A stretch of 64,000 nt of DNA from Latrodectus hesperus (lineage: Eukaryota > Arthropoda > Arachnida > Araneae > Theridiidae). Position numbers and translations under genes: made by a program. This document shows positions 50,097 to 60,384 of the stretch, piece after piece (position 1 is the first letter of the stretch; each line of letters opens with the position of its first letter). The notes under the pieces were generated by a model. That model ran no database searches. It was not told the origin of the DNA and worked only from the letters and a program-made list of their open reading frames with translations. The stretch spans positions 1,064,501 to 1,128,500 of the forward strand of contig JAJQOW010000022.1 of the NCBI GenBank assembly GCA_037975125.1, in the 5' to 3' direction.

Positions 50097-50473
50097 GGGC
50101 CTTGGTAGCCTAGTGGTTAGGGTATCGGCCTTCCATCCAGAAGGGTGGGGTTCGATTCCCAATGCCGCCAAAGACTCACCGAGTACATGCGATATACGTA
50201 CTCGCTAAATCTGTGGAATCGAAAGTCCTGTGGTCAATCGTTGAGCAGTTACCATGGGTGCAATGGTCGGGAGAAAATTTCCTCCTCCTTCAGATCAATG
50301 TCAAAATTGAGGGAGTGGATTCTCTGGTGGTGCCATCTATCGGAGGATTTAAAAAAGAGCAAAGACGTACTTTCACCTTCGTGGTGTTCTGATTAAAACT
50401 AAATACGCTCCCTATTGACTTAAATTCACATTGTAAGGGCATAGCGAGCTTGGCTTGTCCAAGTGTCATAAGT
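50097..50473 (+). mobile_element. C-type tRNA-headed SINE joined to LINE sequence
   Basis: Full head gggccttggtagcctagtgg with B box ggttcgattcccaatgcc, C-type body, and common 3' module up to gcttgtccaagtgtcataag. There is no (AAC)n tail; the sequence passes directly into the LINE fragment at 50474. ORFs on both strands inside it are not genes. Confidence 0.85.
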
Positions 50474-50605
50474 AAACTTGCCTTGCACGTCTTGCCTCTG
50501 GCCACTTTTGTAGCGGGTAATAAGACCTTCCCCCTCTGTCCTAAATGCCACGGACCCCAAGCTTCTCCTGAGCATATCCTCGATTGTATGAATATACTAT
50601 GGGAC
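50474..50605 (+). pseudogene. LINE zinc-region fragment
   Basis: The frame reads ATFVAGNKTFPLCPKCHGPQ and then ASPEHILDCMN. It has the C-x2-C...H-x3-C C-terminal motif in its best-preserved form in this window. The upstream RNase H region and the downstream C-terminal end are both missing. It starts at the 3' end of the preceding SINE. Confidence 0.72.
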
Positions 50606-50683
50606 GAAATCTATATCATTTCCAGATTAATTCAATATTACACTTTAATATCAGTGTAATGTGATATAAATATTCCCTGCAGC

Positions 50684-50952
50684 AAGCAATATTTCATTTT
50701 TTTAACGCCCGGCTGTCTTTAAAATATTCCTATTCACAGCGCTATAATCGGCCAAGATGATGTTATCTTATTCAGTGAGCAGCACCCAGTGGGTGTGGCA
50801 TTCCCCCTCCGGAAGTAAAGGTATAAAGAAAGACAAACAGAAAGAGAAAAAGCAACGTCCATGCCCGAACCAGGATTCAAACGCGGGACGTACTGCTTCG
50901 AAGTTATGGACGTTAACCTGTCCGCCATTGGGTGCAAGCAACAATTCATTTT
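50684..50952 (-). mobile_element. F-type tRNA-headed SINE, minus strand
   Basis: On the minus strand the head reads cccaatggcggacaggttaa, with B box gtttgaatcctggttcggg. It is followed by a CT-rich body and ggaatgccacacccactggg. Imperfect flanking repeats (aagcaatatttcatttt and aagcaacaattcatttt) may be the target duplication. The head differs from the A-E types. Confidence 0.7.
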
Positions 50953-52123
50953 ATAGTTTTGAATTTTCTCCTAAATAATAATATTTTATCACAACCAGCA
51001 ATTAAGTTAATCATCCAACATATTGAATATCTTCTGAATAAAACACAGAACTCTTTCAATTTAAAAAAAATGTGTTGCGCATTTGTTTCCTTACATTTAA
51101 TATGATTATTCCATCTGAAGCACATAAAGCATACTTAATGATTTAATCCCTCATCGTTCACTCATTTATTTAGATTTAATTTAAAAACATTTAGTCTTTC
51201 TCTCCTTGATTTTATATCCATACAGATACTACTTTCCTTAAATCCTAATCCCTATTCTCCTGTTTCCGGGAATACACAACCTTCCCTCCCCGATTGCATT
51301 AGGCTATCGGCCTATTTAACCGAGTTTTGTTTGCGTTGGTTAAATGCACTGGGTTATGATCCTACTTTAACCTGAGAGACTCGAAGCTCTCGGTCTCTAA
51401 TAGGGTTAAGAACAGCCTCCTTTCGCGATCTCTTAGAAAATTCTTTTATTCCTAGTTTCCGGTAACTTAATTAACTCATTTACCGGGGAGCTTCTTCTAA
51501 ATCCTGAGACTCCGGGAGAGTGAAACCGGAGCAGGAATTAACAAAGGAAAAGTTCACTTGGGTGTAGTTCAGAAAGAAATAAGAGACGTAGACTTTGGCG
51601 ATAATTTGCGCCCAAGGAAAAAAAATACGTTAAGTTATTTATAACTTGTGGTTTGTTAGTTTCTGTTTAATTATTGATATTTCAAACAATGAATCTTTTG
51701 ATTGAAATTTAAAAATATTAATTTTTTCAATAAATTTCAATGTATATGGTACTTATTAGTCTAAGACTTTACAGTAAATATTATTTCATTAAAATTTTTT
51801 AACAGCATTTGTAATTCATCTTATGTAAATATCCTGTCAGATAATTTTAATCCTATTTTTAAATAAAAGATTTCGTAAACTTTATGATAATAATTGACTA
51901 GAATGCGCGCTTGCAGTAACAGAAAAGATGACGATTGTTTGTGGTATTTTCTTAATGATCTATATTTGTTAAATAACAGTTACAATTTAGAAAAAAGTTC
52001 AATTATTTAATATCTATTTTATTTGACAAAATATATCAATTTTTATATATAAACGAAAATTATACTTATTTTTATTTTCCATTAATTCTTACTAATGATA
52101 TCAGGATTTAATGATATCATATT
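50953..52123. other. Non-coding stretch with less AT-rich block at 51230-51560
   Basis: No gene seen. The block 51230-51560 has clearly higher GC and several related motifs (tgtttccggga, agtttccggtaa, gaaaccggagcaggaatt), some in inverted orientation. It could be a conserved regulatory element or an unrecognised repeat. Confidence 0.4.
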
Positions 52124-52377
52124 TTGGCACAGATGCCGTATAATTCATGATTCCAAATTTTGAATTCTTTTGGCGATGAAGAAATGTTGCCAAGCTGACG
52201 TACTGTGACATGCGCAGTCACGTAAATACTAGGGTTGCCAAAATAGAATTTTTTGCATTCTTTTTATAGGTATCTACCTATTACGTAAAATCCTGGTTGC
52301 TAGACAAATGAAAAAATCCGCTGAAAAATCACCAAACTCAGAATTTGGCATCCTGGATTATAAAGCATCTGTTCCCA
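52124..52377. mobile_element. MITE copy 1, about 250 bp
   Basis: Terminal inverted repeats of about 36 bp: left acagatgccgtataattcat, right, read inward, acagatgctttataatccag. Both continue to ccaaattntga. There is no coding capacity. The interior includes tactagggttgccaaaatag. A related element in opposite orientation lies 430 bp downstream. Boundaries are approximate because no clear target duplication was identified. Confidence 0.75.
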
Positions 52378-52802
52378 TATTTTCAAATAATGCATAAAAA
52401 ATAGTATAGTTTTTTCTGTATTTTGTAATAAGTGATTGTAATTAATTTTTCTCTTTATCACAGCATTATAAATCAGCTCATTAATACAAATTTACTAGAA
52501 TCAAGCTTTATTATTCACCTCTAAGGGCAGCTTTTTAATTACTAACAAAACAGAAAGTATCAAGTCAAACAGTCCAAAAAAGATTTCATCAGTTTAATAT
52601 CTATGTATGTGGTATCTTTGCTAAATGTGTCAGTTTATATTAACACTTTGTAAAATCAAAAATGAGAAATGCTAATTATTAATATTGGCTGCAAAATAAT
52701 CAGACTCAAATATTGTTTACTGACATATTTTGGTTCAACTTGAAGTATGTTTCAGACATTTTTTACAACGGAGGGAAAATAATATTTGACAATATTCCCC
52801 AT
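52378..52802. other. AT-rich non-coding stretch between the two MITEs
   Basis: Nothing recognised. Confidence 0.5.
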
Positions 52803-53067
52803 TTGGGTACAGGTGTCGTATAACCCATGATTCCAAATTCTGAGATGGGTGATTTTTTGGCGGATTTTCTTACGTATCTGACAACCTCGTTTTTATTACG
52901 TCATACATATGCAGACCTATAGAGAATTATGCAGAAAATTCTATTTTGACAACCCTAGTATTTACGTTATGGCCCACGTCACTATACGTCATCTTGGCAA
53001 CATTTTTGTATCGCCAAAAATATTCAGAATTTGAAATCATGGATTATACGGCACCTGTGACCCAATT
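52803..53067. mobile_element. MITE copy 2, opposite orientation
   Basis: Inverted ends: left ttgggtacaggtgtcgtata, right, read inward, ttgggtcacaggtgccgtat. The interior is the reverse complement of much of copy 1 (for example ttgacaaccctagtatttac against gtaaatactagggttgccaa). There is no coding capacity. Confidence 0.78.
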
Positions 53068-53586
53068 TCTTCTAGGGGATCATATTATAGACAACTTAAT
53101 TTGATGGTATGAGTTCGAATCAATATATGTGGAAATATGAACTTTTAAATCATTTGAAATCACATTATAACAGACCACAGTTGTGAACCTAGATATAGAG
53201 ATCTCACGTAGTGCTTGCTGTTGCCAACATTAATTATTCCTTTCTTTCGATGCTTTATACAATGCCGGACTTCAAACGCCTCATATTGAGGAAAACCTTC
53301 TTGAAGCTTGAACCTTGCAGCATACAGCTTGATATTATGCTCTCTTGATCTAAATGTGATACAGGAAATTGAAACACACTTAAATGCTAACTGTGCCTAA
53401 CTGTCAGCTGAGTATTCAATGCTTTGGCAATGTTCCTCATTTCCTGGGATCCAGAAAAGCTGTTTGTAATGCATTAGAGTCCACTTTAAGGTTCTGGTCG
53501 AACTGGGCCTAGAGTGCAAATAAATAAGCAAACCAAACCAAATTTAGATGTCGTATTGCTATGAGAACAATGTTTACTTTGTGTTT
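53068..53586. other. Non-coding stretch with possible D-type SINE tail
   Basis: The segment 53485-53545 (gagtccactttaaggttctg, ggtcgaactgggcctagag, ataagcaaaccaaacc) resembles the 3' body of the D-type SINE at 44613, without a tRNA head. The rest is unassigned. Confidence 0.35.
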
Positions 53587-54000
53587 GGGACATGTTGTTG
53601 TTACTAATGACACTTGGACAAGCCAAGCTCTCTATGCCTTAGCTATGCGAATTTAAGTCAATTGGGAGCGTCTTTCGTTTTAATCAGAGCACCACGAAGG
53701 TGAAAGTACGACTTTTAGACTTCAAATCCTCCGATAGAAGGCAGCACCAGAGGATCTACTCCCTCAATTTTGGCATTGATCTGAAAGGGGAGTAAATTTC
53801 TCCAGACCATTGCACCCATGGCAACTGCTGAACGACCGACCACAGAACTTTCGATTCCACACATTTAACGAGCACGTATATCACATGTACTCGTTGGGTC
53901 TTTGGCGGCATTGGGAATCGAATCCCACCCTTCCGGATGGAAGGCCGATACCATAACCACTAGGCTACCACGGCCTCCTTAGGGACATGTAAAATGCATT
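53587..54000 (-). mobile_element. C-type tRNA-headed SINE with TSD, minus strand
   Basis: The body 53596-53991 is flanked by gggacatgt (53587-53595 and 53992-54000). The head on the minus strand is aggccgtggtagcctagtgg with B box gattcgattcccaatgcc. It has a C-type body, common 3' module and (AAC)n tail. It is full length. Confidence 0.9.
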
Positions 54001-54276
54001 TATTCTAGTATGAAACAACATTCTCCGAGCTCTTATCTATTGCATCTGTGCAAAATAAATATGCGGATGTTGGATTAATACACGCTGTATGTTATTTTTT
54101 ATTTTTGTGGATTAAATATCTTACTCTGAAGTATTTTCTTAAGTTCCTTTTATCAGTTCAAAGAATTAAGCACCCAAAAAACTGTTTTTCTTTCACCCAT
54201 TTATATAGCATTTTGTTTCATTTTTGAGAAATTATGTCTGTCTTCTATTTTTGTTTGTTTCCCTATTATTTTGGTT
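54001..54276. other. AT-rich non-coding stretch
   Basis: Nothing recognised. Confidence 0.5.
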
Positions 54277-54545
54277 CAGATCCGACTCAATAGCTTCACC
54301 CTACATTCCATTAACATCAGCAAAGTAAAGCATCGTTTGTCGAGGGTTGTGATTGAGAAGGGGACCACTTTCCCCTTTGTTAAATTGCCGGCGCTTCCTG
54401 GGTTGGAGACGTGTCCATGTTCATTTGTGATGTTCAAAGTTCTTCCGTTGGTATGGAGTGGTTGTGGCGATGAGGGTGACAGCTCAGATGCGACCTCGTC
54501 ACCTGACCTGGCTCAAAGCTATGAATCGTTTGGTGATGTGCGAGT
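54277..54545 (+). repeat. G-type repeat, diverged copy
   Basis: Related to 10866-11125 and to the reverse of 83-399: atcagcaaagtaaagcatcg, cctgggttggagacgtgtcc, tgtgatgttcaaagttcttc and gtcacctgacctggc align in order. It is strongly diverged. No 3' module follows. The 102-codon ORF across it is not a gene. Confidence 0.65.
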
Positions 54546-54890
54546 GTTCCTAACTAATTACCCTTATTCCCCTATGTAATTTCTTGTTTGATTTATTTAA
54601 AGCCTAACTAGATTTCAGAAATTTATATTGTATTATTTTTAAAAATTCCAAGATTTTTAAACGTAAAATCGAATATAAATTAGTTATATTTTTTTTTACT
54701 CTTTTGTATTAAAATTTTCGATTAAGTATTATTAAAAGCAAAAAAGTTTTATAAAAACGTTAGTTAATTTTTCTATAAATTCAAAATTGTCTGTTTTTTT
54801 TTTTAAATATAATTTTTATATCATATATTTTGTATATGTGAATGTATGGAAGCATAGTAAACAATAGTTATTCTGAATCAATTATACTAA
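54546..54890. other. AT-rich non-coding stretch
   Basis: Nothing recognised. Confidence 0.5.
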
Positions 54891-55220
54891 AATGATAAAA
54901 TACCGACCGATTGGCTGAGTGGTTAGCATTCCTGACTCCTGAGCTGTGGGTCCCGGGTTCAAATCCCGGTTCGGGCATGGATGTTTTTTTCCTTCTCTGT
55001 TCTCTCTGTGTTTCTCTGTCCTTTCTTCTATGACGTTGTATGAATGTGACCCGCCCTATAAACGGGTTTGTGGTGATATGGCGCGGGTAACGCTACTCGT
55101 CTCCGTGACTTGGTTCACAGGTGCCCGCTGGGTAACGACAAATGAGTAGCAGTCTCTGGCCTTATTGTGGCATAGGGTTGAACCCTCTTGTGCCCGCTAT
55201 TGGAAAAAAATGATAAAATA
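54891..55220 (+). mobile_element. B-type tRNA-headed SINE with TSD, full length
   Basis: The body 54903-55208 is flanked by aatgataaaata (54891-54902 and 55209-55220). The head is cgaccgattggctgagtggt with B box ggttcaaatcccgg. It has the B-type body and ends in ctattggaaaaaa. The 67-codon ORF is the family frame and not a gene. Confidence 0.92.
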
Positions 55221-56744
55221 GCTGGTGAATCATCAGACCATTTTATGTATTACCTTTAGTTTCTTGCAAATATTTATTTTTAAGTCAAATACCAATTTGA
55301 GCTACTTTGAATATTACTGTTTGTCATTAAAATGTCACCGAGAGATAGCGAGCATCAATATCTCCCACTAGAAGTCATTACTTCAAATTTCCATTTAATC
55401 AGAATTGAAATTTAAAGAACAGTTTCATTCAGCAATTGTTACAATGTAACACTATCCACCGATATTTTTTTTCTGAATGAAAGAACTCCAGTTTTAATGT
55501 CTATCACATTTATAGCTACCGCTTAATAACACTCCTCGCTCTCTTCCTTATCGTGACAGACAACTGTATCTGAAACGAACATCATAAAAAAATAAAGAAA
55601 AAAATAACCAAGCATTTAAAATAAAGTGTGCTAATGACCTCACCTGTTTAAGGGGCCGTTATCGCACATTAATCTCCTCAGAAAAGCTTAATTAACTTTT
55701 CAATGGATTTTTCCATTATCTGCCATCGGAAAAGTAGAATTTTTTTTAATAAAACAGTAATTACCCTGACATAACACGCAATTACTGTCACGGAAACGAG
55801 AAGACATTTTTTGTCCCCTTCACTCATAGTGGTTATCGCCAAAGCCGCCAAGCGTCATTCGGCTTGAAAATCCTCCTGGCTGTTTCCTGAAATTAACAGT
55901 TTCATTACATACATAGTATTATTAGGCGTCATAAAACCTTCTATCATGGATTTTGATACGTAGGGGGTAAAAACTTTGACGCCTTCATATTTAAGAGCTA
56001 TGAAAATATAAAGAACATTATGATAATTCCCCGTCACCAAATCTCCGTGGAGATTTTTGGGAGGGAAAATATATTTTCAACGAAATCTTTTCTTCATTTT
56101 GCAAGCTTTCATCTTGTCACTTAGTTATTATTAAATTACTTAATTTTATTTATGTGCGCCTGTGTAATGTATATAAAGTGTTTGTCATAAATTACATAAT
56201 GTGTTCATAATTAATCTTAATTTCATGCTTTATGTTCTATTGTTTGTTGGTGTTGTTTACATCTAATGGCATTTGATACAAGTTTGCGTTACCATGCTAA
56301 ATAATTTTCTGATTTAAAGCTACTGAATCATAATGATTTTTTTCTTCATAAAATTAAAGTATATGTTTCATCATTCATAATTTTTCTCTTTCGTTATTAT
56401 TATAATTATTAATATTTCTTCCATCTTGCGGACTTTTATAGTCCTTTTATAAGGTTTCCTCTGAACTAAATGCGCAAGGTATTTCTCATTAATTTTTTTT
56501 TAGTTGAAATTTAAATTTCCTCTATTGGTCATGTATGTTGAAAATAAATTCCTGTTTGTAAAACTTACACACACAAAAAAAACAATATTTAATTCATAAA
56601 TAACTTGTGTTAGAGTTTATAAATTATTTATTTTTTGAAACCAAAAAAAAACGCATTAAGAATCTGAAATTAGTATTTGGTATAGTCTGCGCAATACAGT
56701 AAATACTGCTATTCGACATAGCATGAAGTCAAACAGATTTTAAA
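55221..56744. other. Non-coding stretch, block 55490-56080 less AT-rich
   Basis: No gene found. The block 55490-56080 is more GC-rich and complex (gtcacggaaacgagaag, gccgccaagcgtcattcgg) and may be a conserved non-coding element. The minus-strand 61-codon ORF at 55855-56040 has no recognisable domain. Confidence 0.4.
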
Positions 56745-56934
56745 TGCTTGCCTGGAGAATATCAATCCGTAACTGAACTTAGTTTGTGCACAAAATGTAA
56801 AGCTGAACAGACATAACCTGAGCATATCTTGAGCTGCTTGAATTTTGTCCTGGAAGAGGCGTTTTCAAAGCCCCTTCTGTTTTTTGATTTCCTGGCTGTT
56901 TATGGACTTGTGGAGTTGGTCTGGTTTTGAAATT
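56745..56934 (+). pseudogene. LINE C-terminal fragment, zinc motif
   Basis: The plus-strand frame reads TELSLCTKCKAEQT, a stop, PEHILSCLNFVLEEAFSKP and FFDFLAVYGLVELVWF before a stop. It shows the C-x2-C...H-x3-C motif and the usual DFL...LV ending of the LINE family. One in-frame stop lies inside the zinc region. It is the same subfamily as 21390-22195. Its 3' end forms the first unit of the adjoining minisatellite. Confidence 0.75.
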
Positions 56935-58256
56935 GGACCATCTAGTATCAGCAACAACAGATCAATCCATATTGTCAGCATAGGAACCGTAAATTCATTT
57001 ATGGAATTGGACCATCTGGGATTAGCAACAACAGATCAATCCATATTGTCAGCATAGGAACCGTAAATTCATTTATGGAATTGGACCATCTGGGATTAGC
57101 AACAACAGATCAATCCATATTATTAGCATAAGAACCGTAAATTCATTTATGAAATTGGACCATTTGGGATTAGCAATAACAGATCAATCCATATTGTTAG
57201 CATAGGAACCGTAAATTCATTTATGGAATTGGACCATCTGGGATTAGCAACAACAACAACAGATCAATCCATATTGTTAGCATAGGAACCGTAAATTCAT
57301 TTATGGAATTGGACCATCTGAGATTAGCAACAACAACAACAGATCAATCCATATTGTTAGCATAGGAACCGTAAATTCATTTATGGAATTGGACCATCTG
57401 AGATTAGCAACAACAACAACAGATCAATCCATATTGTTAGCATAGGAACCGTAAATTCATTTATGGAATTGGACCATCTGAGATTAGCAACAACAACAAC
57501 AGATCAATCCATATTGTTAGCATAGGAACCGTAAATTCATTTATGGAATTGGACCATCTGAGATTAGCAACAACAACAACAGATCAATCCATATTGTTAG
57601 CATAGGAACCGTAAATTCATTTATGGAATTGGACCATCTGAGATTAGCAACAACAACAACAGATCAATCCATATTGTTAGCATAGGAACCGTAAATTCAT
57701 TTATGGAATTGGACCATCTGAGATTAGCAACAACAACAACAGATCAATCCATATTGTTAGCATAGGAACCGTAAATTCATTTATGGAATTGGACCATCTG
57801 AGATTAGCAACAACAACAACAGATCAATCCATATTGTTAGCATAGGAACCGTAAATTCATTTATGGAATTGGACCATCTGAGATTAGCAACAACAACAAC
57901 AGATCAATCCATATTGTTAGCATAGGAACCGTAAATTCATTTATGGAATTGGACCATCTGAGATTAGCAACAACAACAACAGATCAATCCATATTGTTAG
58001 CATAGGAACCGTAAATTCATTTATGGAATTAGACCATCTGGGATTAGCAACACAGATCAATCTATATTGTTAGCATAGGAACCGTAAATTCATTTATGGA
58101 ATTGGACCATCTGAGATTAGCTACAACAACAGATCAATCCATATTGTTAGCATAGGAACCGTAAATTCATTTATGGAATTTGACCATCTGAGATTAGCAA
58201 CAACAACAGATCAATCCATATTGTTAGCATAGGAACCGTAAATTCATTTATGGAAG
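56931..58256. repeat. 74-80 bp minisatellite, 17 units, grown from a LINE 3' end
   Basis: The landmark ggaccatctgagattagcaa starts at 56935, 57009, 57083, 57157, 57231, 57311, then every 80 bp to 58031, then 58104 and 58181. The early units are 74 bp with (CAA)2. The units from 57231 to 57951 are 80 bp because the internal run has grown by two CAA triplets. The second half of each unit is agatcaatccatattgttag plus cataggaaccgtaaattc. Units in the middle are nearly identical; the edge units differ. The first unit is continuous with the LINE 3' end at 56934. Confidence 0.95.
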
Positions 58257-58621
58257 TAGTGGGTTTCGAATCACGGTCTATGCGCTGACCAGAAATGAAA
58301 TACCACACATATTTAACAAGGAATGTATCCATGAACAAGTAGGCTATAAGAGAAATTGTAGGCATGCTGCTGAAAAATAGTCTTGAATACTCTTTCTACG
58401 ATAAGGGTGGCCATTATTCTGTTGAATGATTTTAATCTCTAGCATTTTCTTTCTGTGCATTTTGCAGTTATGATTTCAAAGATTGCGAAACAGTTGAGAT
58501 CATCCAAGGTAGGCAGTACAGTAAAAAAAGAACTTTTAACTTAAAAAATTTACTAAACTTAAATTTTTTTTAAATTTTAACTTAAAAATTTAAAAAATGT
58601 TTTAAGTAAATTACATTATTT
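58257..58621. other. Unique non-coding stretch
   Basis: No gene. A possible 41-nt exon at 58469-58509 was considered and rejected. Confidence 0.45.
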
Positions 58622-58724
58622 AAAAAATTAAGTGATGGGTCAAAAATGGTTTATAAAAACCATTTATAAATCATTTATAAAAACCATACATGAAAACCAT
58701 TTTTGACCCATCACTTAATTTTTT
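58622..58724. repeat. Perfect 31-bp inverted repeat (hairpin)
   Basis: Positions 58622-58652 and 58694-58724 are perfect reverse complements (core ttaagtgatgggtcaaaaat) around a 41-nt AT-rich spacer. It could be a small fold-back element or a transcribed hairpin. Confidence 0.95.
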
Positions 58725-59947
58725 CAAGTATAATTTTAATCAAAGCTAAATACCTTTCCCTCAAAAAAATACCTAAATTCATTTCTTATTTGTGTTTCAA
58801 CTTTTTTATATGAAGATTTTAAAATAAGCTAAATGCTTCTCACTCAAAAATATTTTATTAAATGAAAAATTTTCCTTAAACCATCATCTCATTACAACAG
58901 TTTTATCAATTTAAACCTAAATATGTTTGGAATTTTAAGCTTTTTATTTCATTAAAATTTTTCGCTTTTGGGTACACAAAATACATAATTATAAATACAT
59001 ACTATTTAGTAATGCTTTTCATTAATATCTAAAATATATATTATTCTTAATTCAATTGTTAACAGTTTACAAACCCATGAGGTTTTGCGATTTTTTGATG
59101 ACGAGATAGATAATTCAATTATAACTATATTTGAAATAATTTTAATGCATTAAAATAATTATATTATATGCTTAAATAGTTTTCAATGCTTAAAATTTTA
59201 TGACAAACATTTTAAGTATTGAAAATTATATTGAATAAACAATACTTCAATGAAAACTATCAATAAAAATTTTAATTTAAAGTCTACTTAGTGTTTCGGA
59301 CTTTCACACCGATCGATTTATCGGAAAAAAATAATCTACAGAGAGTATTTTTCACATTCAAGCGAAAATTGAAAATTGAACTAAGCACTAAATAAAAAAG
59401 AGCTGATAAAATGGCCGTATGATTTTAAAAATATTAGGTAGAAAGAAATATGAAATCATAGATCTATTACTTCAAGACTTTAGTTGAAAGAAACCTGCTG
59501 TAACAAATCTGAAACTAATACTGTGATAAAAAGGTAGAAAATCCATTTCTTTTATTTTAAAGCTTAAGAAAATGCACTTTTGTTTTAAAATCGAATTCAA
59601 CGCGTTTTTGATTGAGAAATACTTATTTAATTTATAAATAGTTTTTTTATTATTATTTCATGCATTGCTGTTTTTATGATTTTATTCGCCTATCATTATT
59701 ATGATATATTGCCTTTTAGTATTTTTATAGTCATATTATATTGTTAGAGAATTAAAACGTTCAATCATTATAATATGACAATAAAAATACTAAAAGGGAG
59801 TATATAATATTTTAATTAGTGTCATTTAAATATTTGATGGATCAATTAAATTTTAGTTTGACTAATGGAGTAAAATATTTTTTTTCTGTTTCATTACTGT
59901 GATTAAATTTTGAATTATTATTAATTCAAGAACAATTGAAAAATATA
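58725..59947. other. AT-rich stretch with further hairpins
   Basis: Contains the inverted repeat at 59712-59797 and a shorter imperfect one around 59183-59228 (ttttcaatgcttaaaat against attttaagtattgaaaa). No gene. Confidence 0.5.
59712..59797. repeat. 29-bp inverted repeat (hairpin)
   Basis: The arms 59712-59740 (ccttttagtatttttatagt...) and 59769-59797 are reverse complements with one mismatch, with a 28-nt loop. AT-rich. Confidence 0.9.
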
Positions 59948-60083
59948 AGGTAAACAAGAAAGTTCTTGCCATTTTCGCTTTGCTAATGAATGAAGTGAGA
60001 ATAAGTATGCAAATTAGTGTATGACGTGTTTAAGACACCGGCCAGTCGAGTGTAGGAATATCAGTCTTTATAAAAACAGGTTC

Positions 60084-60384
60084 AGCCCGCACATTCGAAA
60101 CCCGGTGGCTTAGTGGCAGCGTTTCACGCTCCCCTGACACAAGTCCGAGGTTCAATCCTCGGGCTGGGCAAGGTTGACTCAGCCTTTCATCCCTTCAGTG
60201 GGTCGATTAACTGAGTACCAAGCATGCTTGGGAACTAAACACTGGGGGTCTTAACACTGACCACCTAACTGAGACATATGCTTCTCACCTTAGGTCCCTC
60301 GGTCATGAAAACAGTTATGGGCACTATAGGCATTGGCCCACATGGACTGTTGTGCCATGGAAATTTAGTTTAGCCCGCACATTC
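60084..60384 (+). mobile_element. E-type tRNA-headed SINE with TSD, nested in mariner
   Basis: The body 60097-60371 is flanked by the perfect 13-bp repeat agcccgcacattc (60084-60096 and 60372-60384). The tRNA-like head has an A box tggcttagtggc and a B box ggttcaatcctcgg, with ctgggca at its end. The body includes gtgggtcgattaactgagta and taccaagcatgcttgggaac. It is the complete version of the fragment at 13188-13405. The insertion postdates the mariner. Confidence 0.93.

Noticed and set aside
54271..54579. 102-codon ORF as a gene
   Set aside because: It covers a diverged G-type repeat that recurs at 10866 and, reversed, at 83.
58469..58509. Short exon between ttttgcag and gtaggc
   Set aside because: Only 41 nt, with no recognisable protein family, and splice-like signals of this strength arise by chance in AT-rich introns.
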